From Tubulanus polymorphus (lineage: Eukaryota > Nemertea > Palaeonemertea > Tubulaniformes > Tubulanidae), in NCBI RefSeq assembly GCF_964204645.1, contig NC_134027.1:3026485-3090484 (forward strand): DNA of 64,000 nt, written 5' to 3'. Shown piece by piece: positions 51,001 through 64,000 of this stretch. Made by a program: the position numbers and the translations under genes. Each line of letters opens with the position of its first letter. Position 1 is the stretch's first letter. Below the pieces are notes generated by a model, which searched no databases, was not told the origin of the DNA, and saw nothing but the letters and a program-made list of their open reading frames with translations.

Positions 51001-54000
51001 GTGTCTAGGTTTAGATTTACAATATCATATTTAGTTCTTAAATTATCCTGCAGTTTACAATAAAAAAGAAAATGGGCGTCTTTTTCACTAAGATGAGAAT
51101 GTCATCAGCTGGGCCTCGAACTTTCTGTCAAACTACACGTTGTTATTTTGTTAACGTGTCACCATACCGCCCGTCTCTCTGCGGAAATTCTTAGCTTCAA
51201 AAGAATGGACGATTGTAATCAGTCGCTGTCAAGACGACATTTGGAGATTTATCAGTTTATTTCCTGCGTAGTTTACGATACTATTTTCGCTTTCTTCATA
51301 AATATTCACGTATTTTATCGTTCTATACACACGGTGTAGCGTGGTTGTTTTCTTTCCATCACGCTTAGAAAAATACGTCATTATCCCTAATGGAGGGAAG
51401 TTCAAGAGACAAGAGACACAGACGTAATGATTCTCGATTTGATGCGGATGGTATTTTCGGAAGAATGATTATCGGACGTTATCGCTTGACGAGCTATTTC
51501 AATATCTTATCTATTTCTACGATATTAGGAGACAAATACAAACATTAAAATGTATCTCTAAATGTAAATCCCTTTAAAAAAAGAAGAGACAACCGCTCAT
51601 TTAGTCTTTGCCCGAAGTTGTATCGATGCATATTTCAAACATGTCGATGATATCATGTTAGTGCGGTGACCATATTTTGATTTATGGAAATATTTGACAG
51701 AAATCCATTAACTGCATTCAACGTTGCAGTTCTCGTATTTGCATGACAACATGCAATATATCCCTTAAAATCATTAAATTCACGATCTGAAACCGAATGG
51801 GAATGAAGTCTCTATCAACTGTTCAGGGATTGAATGCGAATATTACGAGATTGAAATTCGTCCCTTGACTGTTATAAAAAAAAAATGTTATGGAAAGGAT
51901 ACGATTTCAATAACGCGGCTTTTTGCATAAAATTTAATTTGACACTGGATGTTCAACAGGAAAGACGAAACAACAACGGAGAAGAGATCGATTATCAGCG
52001 ATGAACAATTCAATCTCGCGGAAGGATGTTCGTGTGGTGAGACATGGACTGAATCAATTCTGAATCAATCTAATTTATTGCATATTGAAGCTTGTAGAAG
52101 TTGACACGTTTTAGTAGTATATAGATATCGGAAAATGCACATTCAATCTATATAAATAATGGAGGCATGAGATATTTCCAAGTGATCGTTATTACGTGCG
52201 CAGATGGGTATAGATCGTCTCAATATTAACAGGGCCGACCGAAGCAGTTTGGAATTGATACGACGAGAGTTTAAGTGGAATTTTTTTCATACGTTCGGAG
52301 GCTCTTACCAGCGAGCGCCGAAAGATTTTTAACATTAGATGCTCATAGATGCGTTCTATGGACATTTGAACTATACAATTCCACCTAGGTTGAACGAGAA
52401 TTTCCATTTGATTGGAAATTGAAAATTTGGGTGGAACTGATTTGGGAGATTGGACAAAGGTTGGCAGGTTGAACAAAACAGATGTAAACCGGATAGCCGC
52501 ATATAGCACGATCTTACGAGTAGCCTTTTTACACATTCTTTGATTTGAATATGAAATCTAAAGCATCAGCCGTTCAGCGTCAAATCAATGCGTAGCCACG
52601 TAACCTCATGAACAGCGTTAGTCGTTATCAATACTCGGTCGGTTTGATCGTTGATCTACGTGTGCCTTTAGAAGGCAAACGATGTTCAAGCTGAGAATTT
52701 ATTTAGATCTCAGCGTCGTAAAGCACTCAGATGCTTCACTCAAACAGGGATTTACGTCTACTGCACTTGCGTTTCAGTAACCTCCACATATATCATAAAT
52801 CCTTTTCCGCAGACGAATAAAGTACCTTATACGGGTTACGCGGCGGTGACCGCTGCAATTGTGGAATCGGCAAATGATAATTTGCCGCGCCGCTGAGCGT
52901 AATAAAAACCCATAACTAAATGGTACAGATGTGATTTACTGGTCGCCTGATTATATGTCACAGGTGTACGTATTCGAATGATGAATTATATCACCGGGCA
53001 AAAATAATAACTGGATCACAAAGATGTTTCACGGGTTCTTGCGAAAAAAAACTGGCTTCCAGTTAAGAAAAGAAAGAGGCCACAGGATGACAGTGATCAA
53101 TTAGTTAGACGCCATATCAAACGTGACTGGTTATATTTATATGTCGTGTAAATTTGTTTATCATTTTCATCGATGCCATCATATAATGTATTGCCTATCA
53201 TTCATCGTAGATAGTTTGAAAGGCAATTAGTCTGAATTAGTCAACAATTAGGGAAAACTGTTGAATTGGCTGATCACCGATATCAAGTATATATGAATTG
53301 CTATGAAATGAATACATCGGGACACTTTAGAAGGAATCTGAAATCAGACGAAGAGAATTCATTAAAACTTTGACATATTCAGAGGGTCGATACTTCAAGT
53401 TGGTCGGGAGTTAATATGTATGTCGACTGAGTGATGAAAGATATTAATGAGAGACACGGGAACTTAATGTATCAAGTGTATCGCGCGAGAACCGCTATAA
53501 AATGTGTCAGAATTTCAGAATTGTGTCCGATCCGTCTATAAAACATAACGGATTAATCCGTCATTGTAGACATGATCAATGAAAGTGTCCATAAAATTTG
53601 ATTTATAGGTAAGAAATTGCTCCTCGCTCATAATCAGAATTTACGACCTACGTCCAGGTCTCGTCTGCACACACAAACACAGCCCTGGTCGCTATATCTG
53701 TCTGTCGTGCGGCACGCACGTGATTTAGTCGTGTCGATGACATATGAGACGGGCGAAGAAAAAACATTTATTTCCTAAGGATGAATAATATATTACAAAT
53801 ATGCCGGCTGGCTTCCTAATCGGATTGAACCGATCTGTCACGAGAGGGTCCATCCATTTGTTCATCTGCTGCGAGTTCGGGTTTCATTTTCTTTTTTTCA
53901 TAATAAGCACAGCGCAGCAGCTTTATTTTCGAAATAATCGATAAACTTATCAGGTTTCCATCATCTTTATCGGAGTCGAAGGTTTTAGGAGAAAATCTAC

Positions 54001-55086
54001 AAATGTAAACTACAAAACCGTTACAGAAATGTTTTTAAGGTAATGTGTGAGTCGATGCGCACTACGCCATCAATATAGGCGTTCCAAATAACAAATTCAT
54101 TTATGAATATTTTGTTATTGATTAAATTTCAAGATTCTTATATATTTTCTATTCAATGAATTTCCATGTCTTTTCTATAATGAATGGATGCGTACTACGT
54201 CATCAACATTGAGGATCGGTATAGATCGGTTGTCGGCTGATATATTCAAATTCAAAATGACTTTATTGATCCTTTATGTCATATACTACTCGTATTATAT
54301 TATTCATTGTCGACGATATTAAGCTATGTACGTTATTTTTCAAGGCGTCAATAAACTTTCAAGTTAGTTTTCTTGTGGTATTCGGCAACGTTTGATTGAA
54401 AATTCCTCTAGATTTGATCCACAGTCGAATAGACGTCGTTGACACGTCACGATCGATCACCAAATATCGTTAATCAACAAACATGAAATAACATTTTGAC
54501 GTTCGAAACGACCCCGAATGACATTTATATTTTTCATCAAATCAATCAATTAGTTCTCATCACATTTTTGAGTACATTTCTGTGTAATAAGAAATTGAGC
54601 TAGCGCGATGATGGATAAGTTTGTACGACGCGTCCATTTTGTTACTAAATCTAATTTACCCGCGGGTTCATATCACGTTTAAAAGCACAAGGCGTCGTCA
54701 CATCACATCTGATTCGGAAGGCTGAGATAATGTCGAACATCGTGATCAACAGCATAGCGATATATAATACAACATCGAGCAATCTGCTAGAGTGTTCGAA
54801 GATCCACTACAACCTTATCATGAGAATTTAAGAACACCAATCTAAACTGATACGTCCGTCTCGACTAAATCCAATCACTCTTCACATCTCCATGTATCGC
54901 TTCATGAATGATTATCATACAAACAGTTGGACGGGTAAAAATTCTCATGTGATATTGCTTCTCTGTGGGGTCCAATTGATTTTAATGTGTTGTGATAAAT
55001 ACATGTTTATGCATTGCAGTTGAAATCTGAAAATTACTGAAGTTATGAAACCCCGTTTAGCATTCGTCACAACACGGATATAATGG

Positions 55087-55383
55087 TCATCGTTTCTGTG
55101 GCGTTTTCAATAACGAGGTAGTATTGATGAATGTCAGAAAAAAATGATCTATTCGAATCGGTATTGGTCTATCATCACAGTATGGAGACTTCGTTGGAAA
55201 AATTATCATGGTGTCGGGGCAGGCAGTATCAATAGCAGTAGCCGTCACTGTTAATGAAACATTTATTGCAACTTTACCGGTGTAGAACCGTTTTTCAGGA
55301 CTCCACGCGGCAACCTCGTCAATATACTGTATAGTTAATAATCTCATGCACAACATATTTGCGCTGTTCTCCTTCACAACCAT
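55087..55383 (-). CDS. Unassigned 98-codon ORF
   Basis: An ATG-initiated frame with a fairly balanced composition (EVAAWSPEKRFYTGKVAI, then CPDTMIIFPTKSPYCDD) and three potential N-glycosylation or strand-rich patches. I do not recognise a family and see no convincing partner exon. It could be an exon of an unseen gene or a chance frame. Confidence 0.2.
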   Translation of the reverse strand: MVVKENSANMLCMRLLTIQYIDEVAAWSPEKRFYTGKVAINVSLTVTATAIDTACPDTMIIFPTKSPYCDDRPIPIRIDHFFLTFINTTSLLKTPQKR

Positions 55384-56417
55384 TTACTGGAGTAGCTAAT
55401 ATAGTTAAGTGCTTGTTTATGGGCCATTATACGAGGAGTGAAGATAAATATTAAGACTCCGACTTGATGGGGGTATTAACATACAAGTGAATATCATATC
55501 ACGTCTTATTGAAACTGTTACGTGCTTAATTTACGATGTAGAAGGTCCCTTAAGGTAAAATGTCTGAGCTTTTGTGATGGGTAAATGATTTTGAGAGCAA
55601 AATACATAGAAGCCACGTCCAAGAAAAAGGATGTATATATTGATTGTGAATGTCTAAGGATCATTTGCAATTCCAATGTAAAAAAAAAAACGGGGAATGA
55701 ATAATACACTAAAGTGAAATCGATTCTTGACACGGGATCCTCATCACGAGAAAGCCAACGCAATCCTCTTGCCTACAGAGTGCACACCGATATCCTCGAC
55801 TTTTATCCACCGTTATTAGAAGGATGATCGTATCGATCTGCTATTAAATGAAGCCAGTTTTCTACGGATATCGAAAATTACTTGCAAAATCTTACTACCG
55901 CAACGAACGTGCTAGTTGACTTTGAAGCAATTGATTCATCATCTTTTCGTCAAGGGTGTATAAACACAGTTCTCGTGAGTTCTGAAGAAGTTTAGATGTG
56001 TGTTTATACACAAATCAAGGCATCTTGTCGTATTGACATCAGTGATTCGGTTCAATTAATTCGCCATACCGATGGGGTAACATTGATTGACCTATCTCAC
56101 CTATACTAGTCTGGGACTCAGTTAATGGTTGTATAAATGATTTCTACGTCACATTGATTGTCACCCGGTGTTCGCCAAAATCATTAGAATCTGATGGGTT
56201 ATATATCCACCGACCTGAAACAGGTTGCGTTATCGTTAACACGAATAGACTGTGATTCCAATTTGTTCATCAATATTGACAGGACATCATCGAGGGCATG
56301 AACTAATAGTGATAAGATAGCGATTAGATGATCCAACTCGTGTTTAGTCGATCAGGAGGCAACGTACTGAATACGAGCCGCGTCTCGATACCCGGAGGCT
56401 TTCATTGACGTCTTCGA

Positions 56418-56448
<31 letters not shown>
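56418..56448. repeat. (AAT)10 trinucleotide microsatellite
   Basis: About ten perfect AAT units. Confidence 0.95.
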
Positions 56449-56449
<1 letters not shown>

Positions 56450-57890
56450 AGCGTTGTGATAACTGGTGATGTGAAAACTCGATGATATAAGAAAACTCCT
56501 TTTGATAGTATTATATTGAAATTGACTAAGAATATGTAGTGCACCCCGTTACACCATACGTCTAAAGAAATCCAATAAACTCTTATCCTGTCAAAGCTTA
56601 CTCGATTATGAAATTATTCTCTATAACAAAAACCAGCGAAGATTCTAATTGGAAATTCTTTGATCAAATGATACGACGTTGTCAAACGTTCAGAACTCGC
56701 TGGCTACGTTTTAGAGGAAATTATGTATCGACAATTCGGTTTAATTGATTTGTTCGGCAACCAGTCTAGCCCAAATATTGACGACGTAATACACATCCAC
56801 TCTCACACACAACCCTCGACATTTACCATTAAGAGACGTGAAAATTGATCAAATAACAGAGTCGTGAAATTTATACGATCAAAAATAAACGCCAATCAAT
56901 ACCTGTAATTTCTATTTTGAAAGGCCAATATTGATAAGTGCACATCGACTCACATACTAACCCTGAAATAACGCGTATATGAAAACAAATTTTTCTAACG
57001 ATTTTTACGGCGTAAAAAGCTGTAACATTTATATGTGTATCCCGCAACATTAATTGAAACGTGGAAATGATCTTATTCAAGAGCGGAGAAGCTGCGTAAC
57101 AGGAAATTAATCTCAGTACTATACGCCACCCCGTTAAAAGACAACGTATTAATCAAACAACGAAACATTTATGGCCTCCGCAGCAAATTTCAAAAACAAA
57201 TTCTGTTTGAATATATCGTAAATGTCAAATCATACGATGAAACAGTAGCCTTATTAGTGATTTGAAGTCATCAGTAGAGGCAGCCAAACAAAGTTCTAAA
57301 TCGAATGATTAAATGACCGCATCACAATTGCACCTGCATCACGCAAGTTAAGGAGGCGATACGAGAGAAGAGTGTCCATATTCAACTCCATCAATAACAT
57401 AAATAGATATCGAACCTAATGATTCCATCGGTATCAATTATTTTAAGTAGACGTAAGACTGTATTACGTCATGCGTTACAAATTGCAGCTTACTTATAGA
57501 TTACACATGAACGAACATTAGTTAACATTTTCTCTCTTCTCACACACACACACACATAGTTTCTTCGTCAATATTGACATTTTCATCCACTCTATTTCTA
57601 TATAGGTTTCTTTATAATTAATTCTGCCCGAATCCACGGGGATTAAGCCTTATCAACATAGCGAATATACGTTATCGATCAAACATTCAGCAGAGTCTAT
57701 GAGGGAAAAGCGAAGGAGAGATTGACAGACGGAGCGCGCAGAACGATACAAGAGAAGAGAGAACTTTATACAATTTAAATCCCTGTAGCTACGAATAATT
57801 AAGACTTGCAGCCGCTAGGGACTAGATTCCTTTGTGAATTATGCGTATCGCCATTGACGTTTCAATCTGCTCCAATTACATTGACTTCAG

Positions 57891-58372
57891 TTTCGTTAAC
57901 TAAATTACCAGAATCCCATGTCGTAGATATCGATTCTTTGCAGAACACTGCGGGGGGTGCTGATGTTGTAATGACTGGACACAGACCTGTTCATCATTAC
58001 GGTCATCAACAACACCAATTACCCCTATCCATACTTGCATATGATCACAAATATATCAGGCATATGGCGGAATATGAAAAGCATGCGTTTGGCGACTGTG
58101 CGGTTCTCAATATAATCAAAAGATATTGTGGGATACAATGTATACGCACACTGTACATGAATATCTATTTCGTTCTTCAAAAGAGTCTTTGGGGAACCAT
58201 ATTTTCAGCAGTATTTCTACTATCGTTTCTACGTAGATTCACGGATATACTCATGAATTATGTTGGAGGAACAAAACATAAAACGCAATCACATTTTCAG
58301 CACGATTATCATACGAACAAAACCTTGAAAACCCTTCAAATGAAGCGCCTGACAATATCGATGGATATGTAA
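57891..58372 (+). CDS. Unassigned exon-like ORF with one hydrophobic segment
   Basis: The open frame runs from 57806 for 188 codons, long for this AT-rich DNA. A good acceptor (ttgacttcag, ending 57890) could start an exon here in phase 1; the first ATG is at 57971. The peptide is His/Gln-rich (HRPVHHYGHQQHQL). It then has an amphipathic region and a hydrophobic helix (SLWGTIFSAVFLLSFLRRF) followed by a tyrosine and polar residues. The layout is loosely like the N-terminus and first membrane segment of DEG/ENaC channels, but this is weak and no partner exon was found. It could equally be a transposon remnant. Confidence 0.3.
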
Positions 58373-61300
58373 AGGTATTTTCTGGGACAAACTTCAGTCG
58401 ATTTGTACTATTTCCGATTCAATAACAAAACTGATGCAGTAACTCTATGAATAAGTCGGGTTGTAGAAATAGCGCAGTCACCACATTGTACAAATTGCGT
58501 ATGTCAGATTCCCAGCCGCGCTGAAAATATACGGTTTCTTCTTATATATTTCCGTGCGTAGGCTTTTTTCCATCAACATAACTCGCAATCACGCAATGGG
58601 ATAAAATATCCAAGAGTCTCCAGTTAGATGAGATGTAAGAGTATAAATGAAGAAACTACTTGAGGGTCTCGGATATCTCGGTCTATGCGAATACAAAATC
58701 ATTAAACGATCGTCAAGGGAGGTTCTGATTTATTCATGGTCATCGAAGCTCTATTAACTGGCCAGTAAATCAATCACCGGTGGCCATACGGGAGAAGCGG
58801 GACGAGAAGTCTCATGCTATATCTCGACTAGGTGCCACTGCGGCTTCGAGAACGAGTGCTTGATTAAACTGATGATTAACGGACCATTAAATACTCGTTT
58901 GATGTCCTCATCGTAACGACTCCGGATAATTGATGCATCGTTTGTTGCGAAGCAGGTCCTTTTCGATGGAAAGTACCTCCAAAAATGCGGCGCGTATACT
59001 TCGACTTCTGCGAACCGCCATCGCGATTCGAAATCACGACCGTAGAAGACCATTTATCTCATTCGATGAAGCCACATGTCTCCTGAGGTCAAATTAACTA
59101 AAGTAACTGAGAATCTGGTTTCAAAATCGATCTGATTTCAGTGTGTCTGAGAAAATACCACACGAGTCACAGCTCGTACCGTCAAATGTGATGATTTAAT
59201 CCGTTTCGGTGTCACTGGGGATTTGCCACTGATATGGAATTGATTTCGGGTTTAACGGTCGGGAGAATCACGAATCGATGTGGATAAAACGAGCCTCAAT
59301 CTGCATCGCACTCGCAGTTCTGTTTACCGGAAGTCAATATGCGATATGGACCTCGACATGTCCAATAATTCCGGAACCAGTCGCGTACTGCACCACGCAC
59401 TTAACACAGCTTGTCATCACCAGGCGCCAATCTGGGTGACAAGTGCCTTCGAATTATATTGGAAAGTTTCATCGGCAGGTTCAGGATTTCCGTTGGAAAA
59501 TCCGCTGTTTAATTAATGTATTAATCAATTTACTAGTTCTCTGACGAAACCTCAGTTCATCGATGCACTTGTCAAACAGGTACCACTTTCACTGATGAAA
59601 TCAACGTTATCCGGTGAACATTAAAGTATGCGGTGAATGCCATATTTTTCAGCCAATTACGATATCGCGACGTGAATAGAACGAAAATGAAGCCTCCTTT
59701 TTATATCGATATTATTTGATTTCGTGCGTAAGAGATACTGGTGATGAATTTAATTAAAAGAGAGTCTGGCGTAATGACTACAAATTAATGGTGTACGAAC
59801 GTGTTTCGCATAACTCATAGCCGTTCAATTAAGACGCATATCATTTACATTTGCACTACAAAACATTGCATTCGCGTTCCAGGCTTTGACTTCTGGAATT
59901 ACAGACATGCAATCAATTGGTTTACTATTCTCGTTGCCTCGGTGCTTAAACCATCTAATTGGAAATCGTTCTTTTTGTCGCATTTTTCATACGCGCACAA
60001 ATCTATTTGTTGCCATCAAAAATTCCTTTCAATGAGCGTTTATTAGATAATGCATTTATCTAATCAAATGTATTTTTTTTAAAAACTAGTCTTCTAACGA
60101 TTACGCACAAAGCATGCACGCAGTTCAACCTAATCACACATCATCAAACATCACAAACTAGACAAATGTATGGTGTTAATCCCCGCATGCGATATTCTAC
60201 CTCCGTATTAACAAAAGAAATGTTTTTGTTCTCCGAGATCTCATCGCTCGACTGAAAGGAATGTCATCAGAAATAACACTTCTTCTGATTCCCTAGATTC
60301 TCGCCTTACTGTAAGTTGGCTCTGGCACGTATGTGACGGCAACGCATAAAACAGGTCCCAAAATTATCATAAACTAATTCATTTCTATGTGTTACCAGCA
60401 TTGTTATTTTTCGAAGTTGAAAATTTAAATCGTAGCTTATTACGCATGCGCACAATAGTTATTTGTTTTTAGTGGCATTTCACTAAATAATTGAAATACA
60501 GTCGTTTTGCCCGAATGAGCAAGAATTGGTAAAAAAGATCGCTGAAACTAGGCGGATTACAGTATCAATGGCTCTTGCATATAAAACTTATCGCGATGAT
60601 CTTCCTTCAAATTGTTTTTCTTGGTTTCATTAAGAAATATGATTTAACTTTCATCCCAGTAACCTTCGAGTACGCTACGTGAAACCGTTTAATAGACTTA
60701 GTCAGTACAGCCGCCTAATTATAGCTATTTGCAGGGGTGAAATGAAAGTTGCCACAAACACCTGCAGCTACCACGAGTGTGTATCTAAAACCTCCAGCAA
60801 TTTGTACCATTTAAGCCGTATAATTATAAACGCAGACAATTTCTTCGCACGTCAGACCTCATGATGATCCACCGGCTAGCATCGAGAAAAACAAAACAAA
60901 AAACGATGGAAAATTGTAATTCCTTTCTATTTCACCGTATCTTAGAAAACTGAGTATACGCTTTATAGAACGTTAGGATCGACGAGATATTGTTTTATTT
61001 ACACTCACTGGACGTGTTTTCTAAAACAAATTTCCTTCGAGTTTTTTTTGTCTTTCAATTACGTAAAGTAAGCAACTGCAAAACTTCAATTTAAATAAAA
61101 AAATACAATAAGCTTACCTCTTATATATTGTTGAGTTGTTTTCCACTCTACTCGCAAGTTTTCTTACACTTATGTCAGTGAAGTTAAGTGATAAGTAAAC
61201 CTACATAAAATCCCAAAATGTTTTAAAGTTTTCAAGTTCGATCAGTTAGGTAATTGTCGCAAAACGGCAACACCACGACATGGCGTAGAAGGAAAACAAT

Positions 61301-62285
61301 CTAAGTTAAGATACCGGGCCATGTCTGCAACCATCACATGAAACTAGAGATGGATAAATATCGGCGGTTGCAAACCGCGCATGGCTCTGGATCGATCCGC
61401 AATGGCTGTTACTCTGCATTGGTTCAGGTAGTCATGACTACACAACCAGGAAATTATCCCTCTAACGGAATTTCCATAAATGTCAGTTTCGTAGCGTTTT
61501 ATTGTTTTCTGACACAAAAATTTTACCGGGTAATAGGAATCCGAGATTTAATAGCAACGGGAAATTGACGTGAAATTGCATTAACGCCGCGTATCCTGAA
61601 GATACAAAACAACTCGCAATGATCACTTTTGCATCAGAAAGTTTTCGAAGTTACCGTCAATAGGCGTTAAGCAAATTTCGCTACGTTATGTTTAATAGTA
61701 CCATTTTAGTCCAGGGCGTTCACGCCGTACTCTCCATCGCAAAAATTCAAATTGAATTTCAACTGGAAAAATCACGATTTTATTTATTCTAGTTATCAGA
61801 TATTACACATATATAAATACTCCACAAGTAATACTCAACGATTTGAATCTTTCCGGCCCGACGGAACTACGCGCCGCCGTTTTTTAAATCAAAACGTGTG
61901 CAGTGCCAGTGTCTGGATTCATGAAAATAGAATCAGTTGCTGAATTAATCTATCTGCTATACTCGAAAACCTATTGACAAAGAGGTATTGAAACTAGAAG
62001 TTGTTTTTCGTGTGGACCGCGGTTTGAAAATAAGGCAACCACTGGAGAAAATGATAACTCCGAAGAATTAAAGATGTTGGATATTTTTGGAGCCACCCCT
62101 ATTGTGCAAATGCATGAAAAACCACAACTTAATTTTGACGACTCGAAACGACGATCACTCGTTCGAAGAAATATGTACTAAGCGACGACTTCCTCAGAGT
62201 TCAAAGTTTGACCAGAAAACCTGTCGCTTCAAAGGACCGTTGAGGAATATCTATCAAAAACGAATTCTTAATTATATATAGGACT

Positions 62286-62291
62286 TTTATT
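62286..62291 (-). terminator. GEMIN2 poly(A) signal
   Basis: AATAAA on the minus strand, about 137 bases past the GEMIN2 stop codon. Confidence 0.55.
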
Positions 62292-62427
62292 AAAATGATA
62301 CATTATTTACTCTTCAGTATAAATTTTTTTCGAAGTAAAACTCATAGAATTAAAATAATTCATCAAATGCTTCTCGTACGGAATAAAAACTTTTTCAAGT
62401 AAAAGAATCAATAATTCCTAGATTCCA

Positions 62428-63947
62428 TCATCCTTTATCAGCTAAATCCATTTGATCAAAATACCTTGCCACTAAACATACAAGTAAATTCAGGTGTACT
62501 AATTTGGGATCTTCTGGACCAGACTGAAAATAGACAAAATACCAGTTTATTGCATCAACCACAATCAATATATCAAAGGCTTTTGCAGAAAAGCAAATGA
62601 GCGATAACTTACCAATGCTGTTCTTAAATGAGCACACATCCTGGCTAAACTACGTATGATAGAACAAGCCTCAGGGATTAATGGCTTTTCTAGACTTGCT
62701 AATAATGCATAGAACCATCGACCCTAAATACAGTGCAATAAGAGACATCTAACAACAATATTCTAAATGCAATGAATAAAAATAAAGTCCTTTAAATCAG
62801 TTTTGGCTTTGATATATTGAAATCTTTATCTTACATACAAACAAATTTTGTTCATAGTCAAAGTCAGTTAAATCCAAGATAAGCAAAGTCATCCCCTTGC
62901 TTAAGTCTTTGATTTAAAAAAAAACACAATTTGCATTCCGAATTCAATTTCCTAAGTGTAAGTCAATGACATACCAGTTATGATGGTCCCAGCAAAGACG
63001 ACTTAATCAAATTTGAAAGAATAATACCTGTTGCTCAGTGAATCCTGTAGCTTCTAACCACTTAAGATGATACTCCAGAACTCGCAGTACTGTAGGCTGA
63101 AATCAAATCATATAGGTTTAAAGCCTTCAAAAAATAGAATGTGACATCTTAGGTGAATTTTAGTAAACCACCAGTACCTGATTCATAGCAGCTACTATAC
63201 TCATCAGTGGAGGGGTACCATCTGCTAGTTGTGCAGAAGATTGTGGACTTTCATTTACAAGATTGGTTCCATTTTTAACAATAAGTCGTCCAAAACATAA
63301 ACGACACCATTCTTCGGCATTCTCTTTATGAGGCTATGAATAAATGAATGAACTGATACAATGTTTTAGGAATATACCGGTAATTACAGCCTTTGGAACT
63401 AAAAGAAGAGTGTTCAATTCCCATGATTTTTTTAGACACTAAAAAGGTTGAATTAAATCAATTATGTTCTTACTCATTTTAATCTCTTTTACTAAGTATC
63501 ATTTTATCATAACTAGTGAAACAAACTGGTCTCGTGAACGCAACCATATTTACTGATATCTCAATAACTTGTGATGTTTACTGCGTCAAGTTTGATACAG
63601 CAATCATCTCAAGTTGATGAAATGCATTTTGTCAAACATGCCTTTGACCTGTTTATTGTGAGTCTATAGACAGAGAAGACACTTCAGGATTCGCATTAGA
63701 CACAGGTTTCATCTGAAATACACAACCACTGTGACATATATAGATACACATCTATATATGAATAGTCAAATGTACTTCTTTTTTTTCTTGAGAAAAAGAT
63801 GAAAAATGTCATTCCAATCATTTATCAACATCCAGTGGCAAAGTTATTGTTTGATTGATATGATAGAGCCTTATTGTTTCAGGTAGACCTTACCAAATTC
63901 TTATTAGGCTTGACATTCTTATTGGTGGCTTTAAAATGAACTATCAT
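62428..63947 (-). CDS. GEMIN2: GEMIN2 (SMN complex), C-terminal 161 residues, partial
   Basis: Gemin2 (SIP1) binds SMN and holds the Sm pentamer during snRNP assembly. Five minus-strand exons join in phase 0: 63947-63894, 63332/3-63178 (start 63333), 63096-63028, 62723-62613 and 62523-62428. Recognised blocks are [63 protein letters not shown] and the C-terminal [20 protein letters not shown], closely matching the human protein's end. The acceptor before 63947 shows that more exons lie beyond the right edge. Confidence 0.95.
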
Positions 63948-64000
63948 CTGAAAAAGGAATAAAAATGGATCAATGAAGCGCCGAGTTCAATCTTGATATT

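Larger units (their letters stand above)
48044..62427. other. 14-kb spacer with no confidently recognised gene
   Basis: Apart from the unassigned frames listed separately, I see no exon with splice sites and family resemblance. The upstream exon and promoter of the Ly6-like gene should be near the left end. Microsatellites: TA at 50885-50903, AAT at 56418-56448, AC at 57541-57555. The minus-strand frame 52192-52536 (114 codons, ATG) has no recognised family. The stretch could be long introns or regulatory DNA of neighbours outside the window. Confidence 0.45.

Overview
The window is animal nuclear DNA. Genes are split by GT-AG introns, coding islands sit in AT-rich spacers full of degenerate transposable elements, and the proteins are metazoan (plexin, optineurin/NEMO, TMX3, fibrinogen-related, Ly6/quiver-like, TMEM272-like, TRIM-like). 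The gene set and the Penelope-like and MITE-type repeats suggest a marine invertebrate, probably a lophotrochozoan (mollusc, annelid, nemertean or brachiopod grade). That placement is inference. No operons, CRISPR arrays or prokaryotic genes are present. All exon models below were assembled by hand from splice sites, reading phase and family resemblance.

Layout. 1-13.5 kb: no exon recognised; simple repeats, a tRNA-derived repeat and a Penelope-like fragment with a hammerhead-like core. 13.5-17.0 kb (minus): the sema-domain exons of a plexin whose later exons are not recognised here. 17.1-21.7 kb: spacer between divergent genes. 21.75-26.0 kb (plus): a 13-exon optineurin/NEMO-family gene, 873 aa, with UBAN and C-terminal zinc finger. 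29.0-38.2 kb (minus): TMX3, 14 coding exons, 446 aa. A two-exon secreted fibrinogen-related gene (32.8-35.6 kb, plus) lies inside its intron 9, and a MITE within a MITE lies inside intron 12. 38.4-39.2 kb (plus): PFDN4, head-to-head with TMX3. 39.9-41.1 kb (plus): a four-exon TMEM272-like four-pass membrane protein. 41.3-42.9 kb (minus): a TRIM-like coiled-coil protein without RING. 43.5-44.3 kb (plus): LSM3. 45.6-48.0 kb (minus): a Ly6/quiver-like GPI-anchored protein. 48-62.4 kb: about 14 kb with no confidently recognised exon. 62.4-64 kb (minus): the 3' half of GEMIN2, running off the end.

The housekeeping genes are functionally unrelated to each other: PFDN4 (chaperonin delivery), LSM3 (U6 snRNP and mRNA decay), GEMIN2 (snRNP assembly) and TMX3 (ER oxidative folding). 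Several share short divergent promoter intervals. The optineurin/NEMO-like, fibrinogen-related and TRIM-like genes belong to families often used in innate immunity, but nothing in the sequence shows that they act together.
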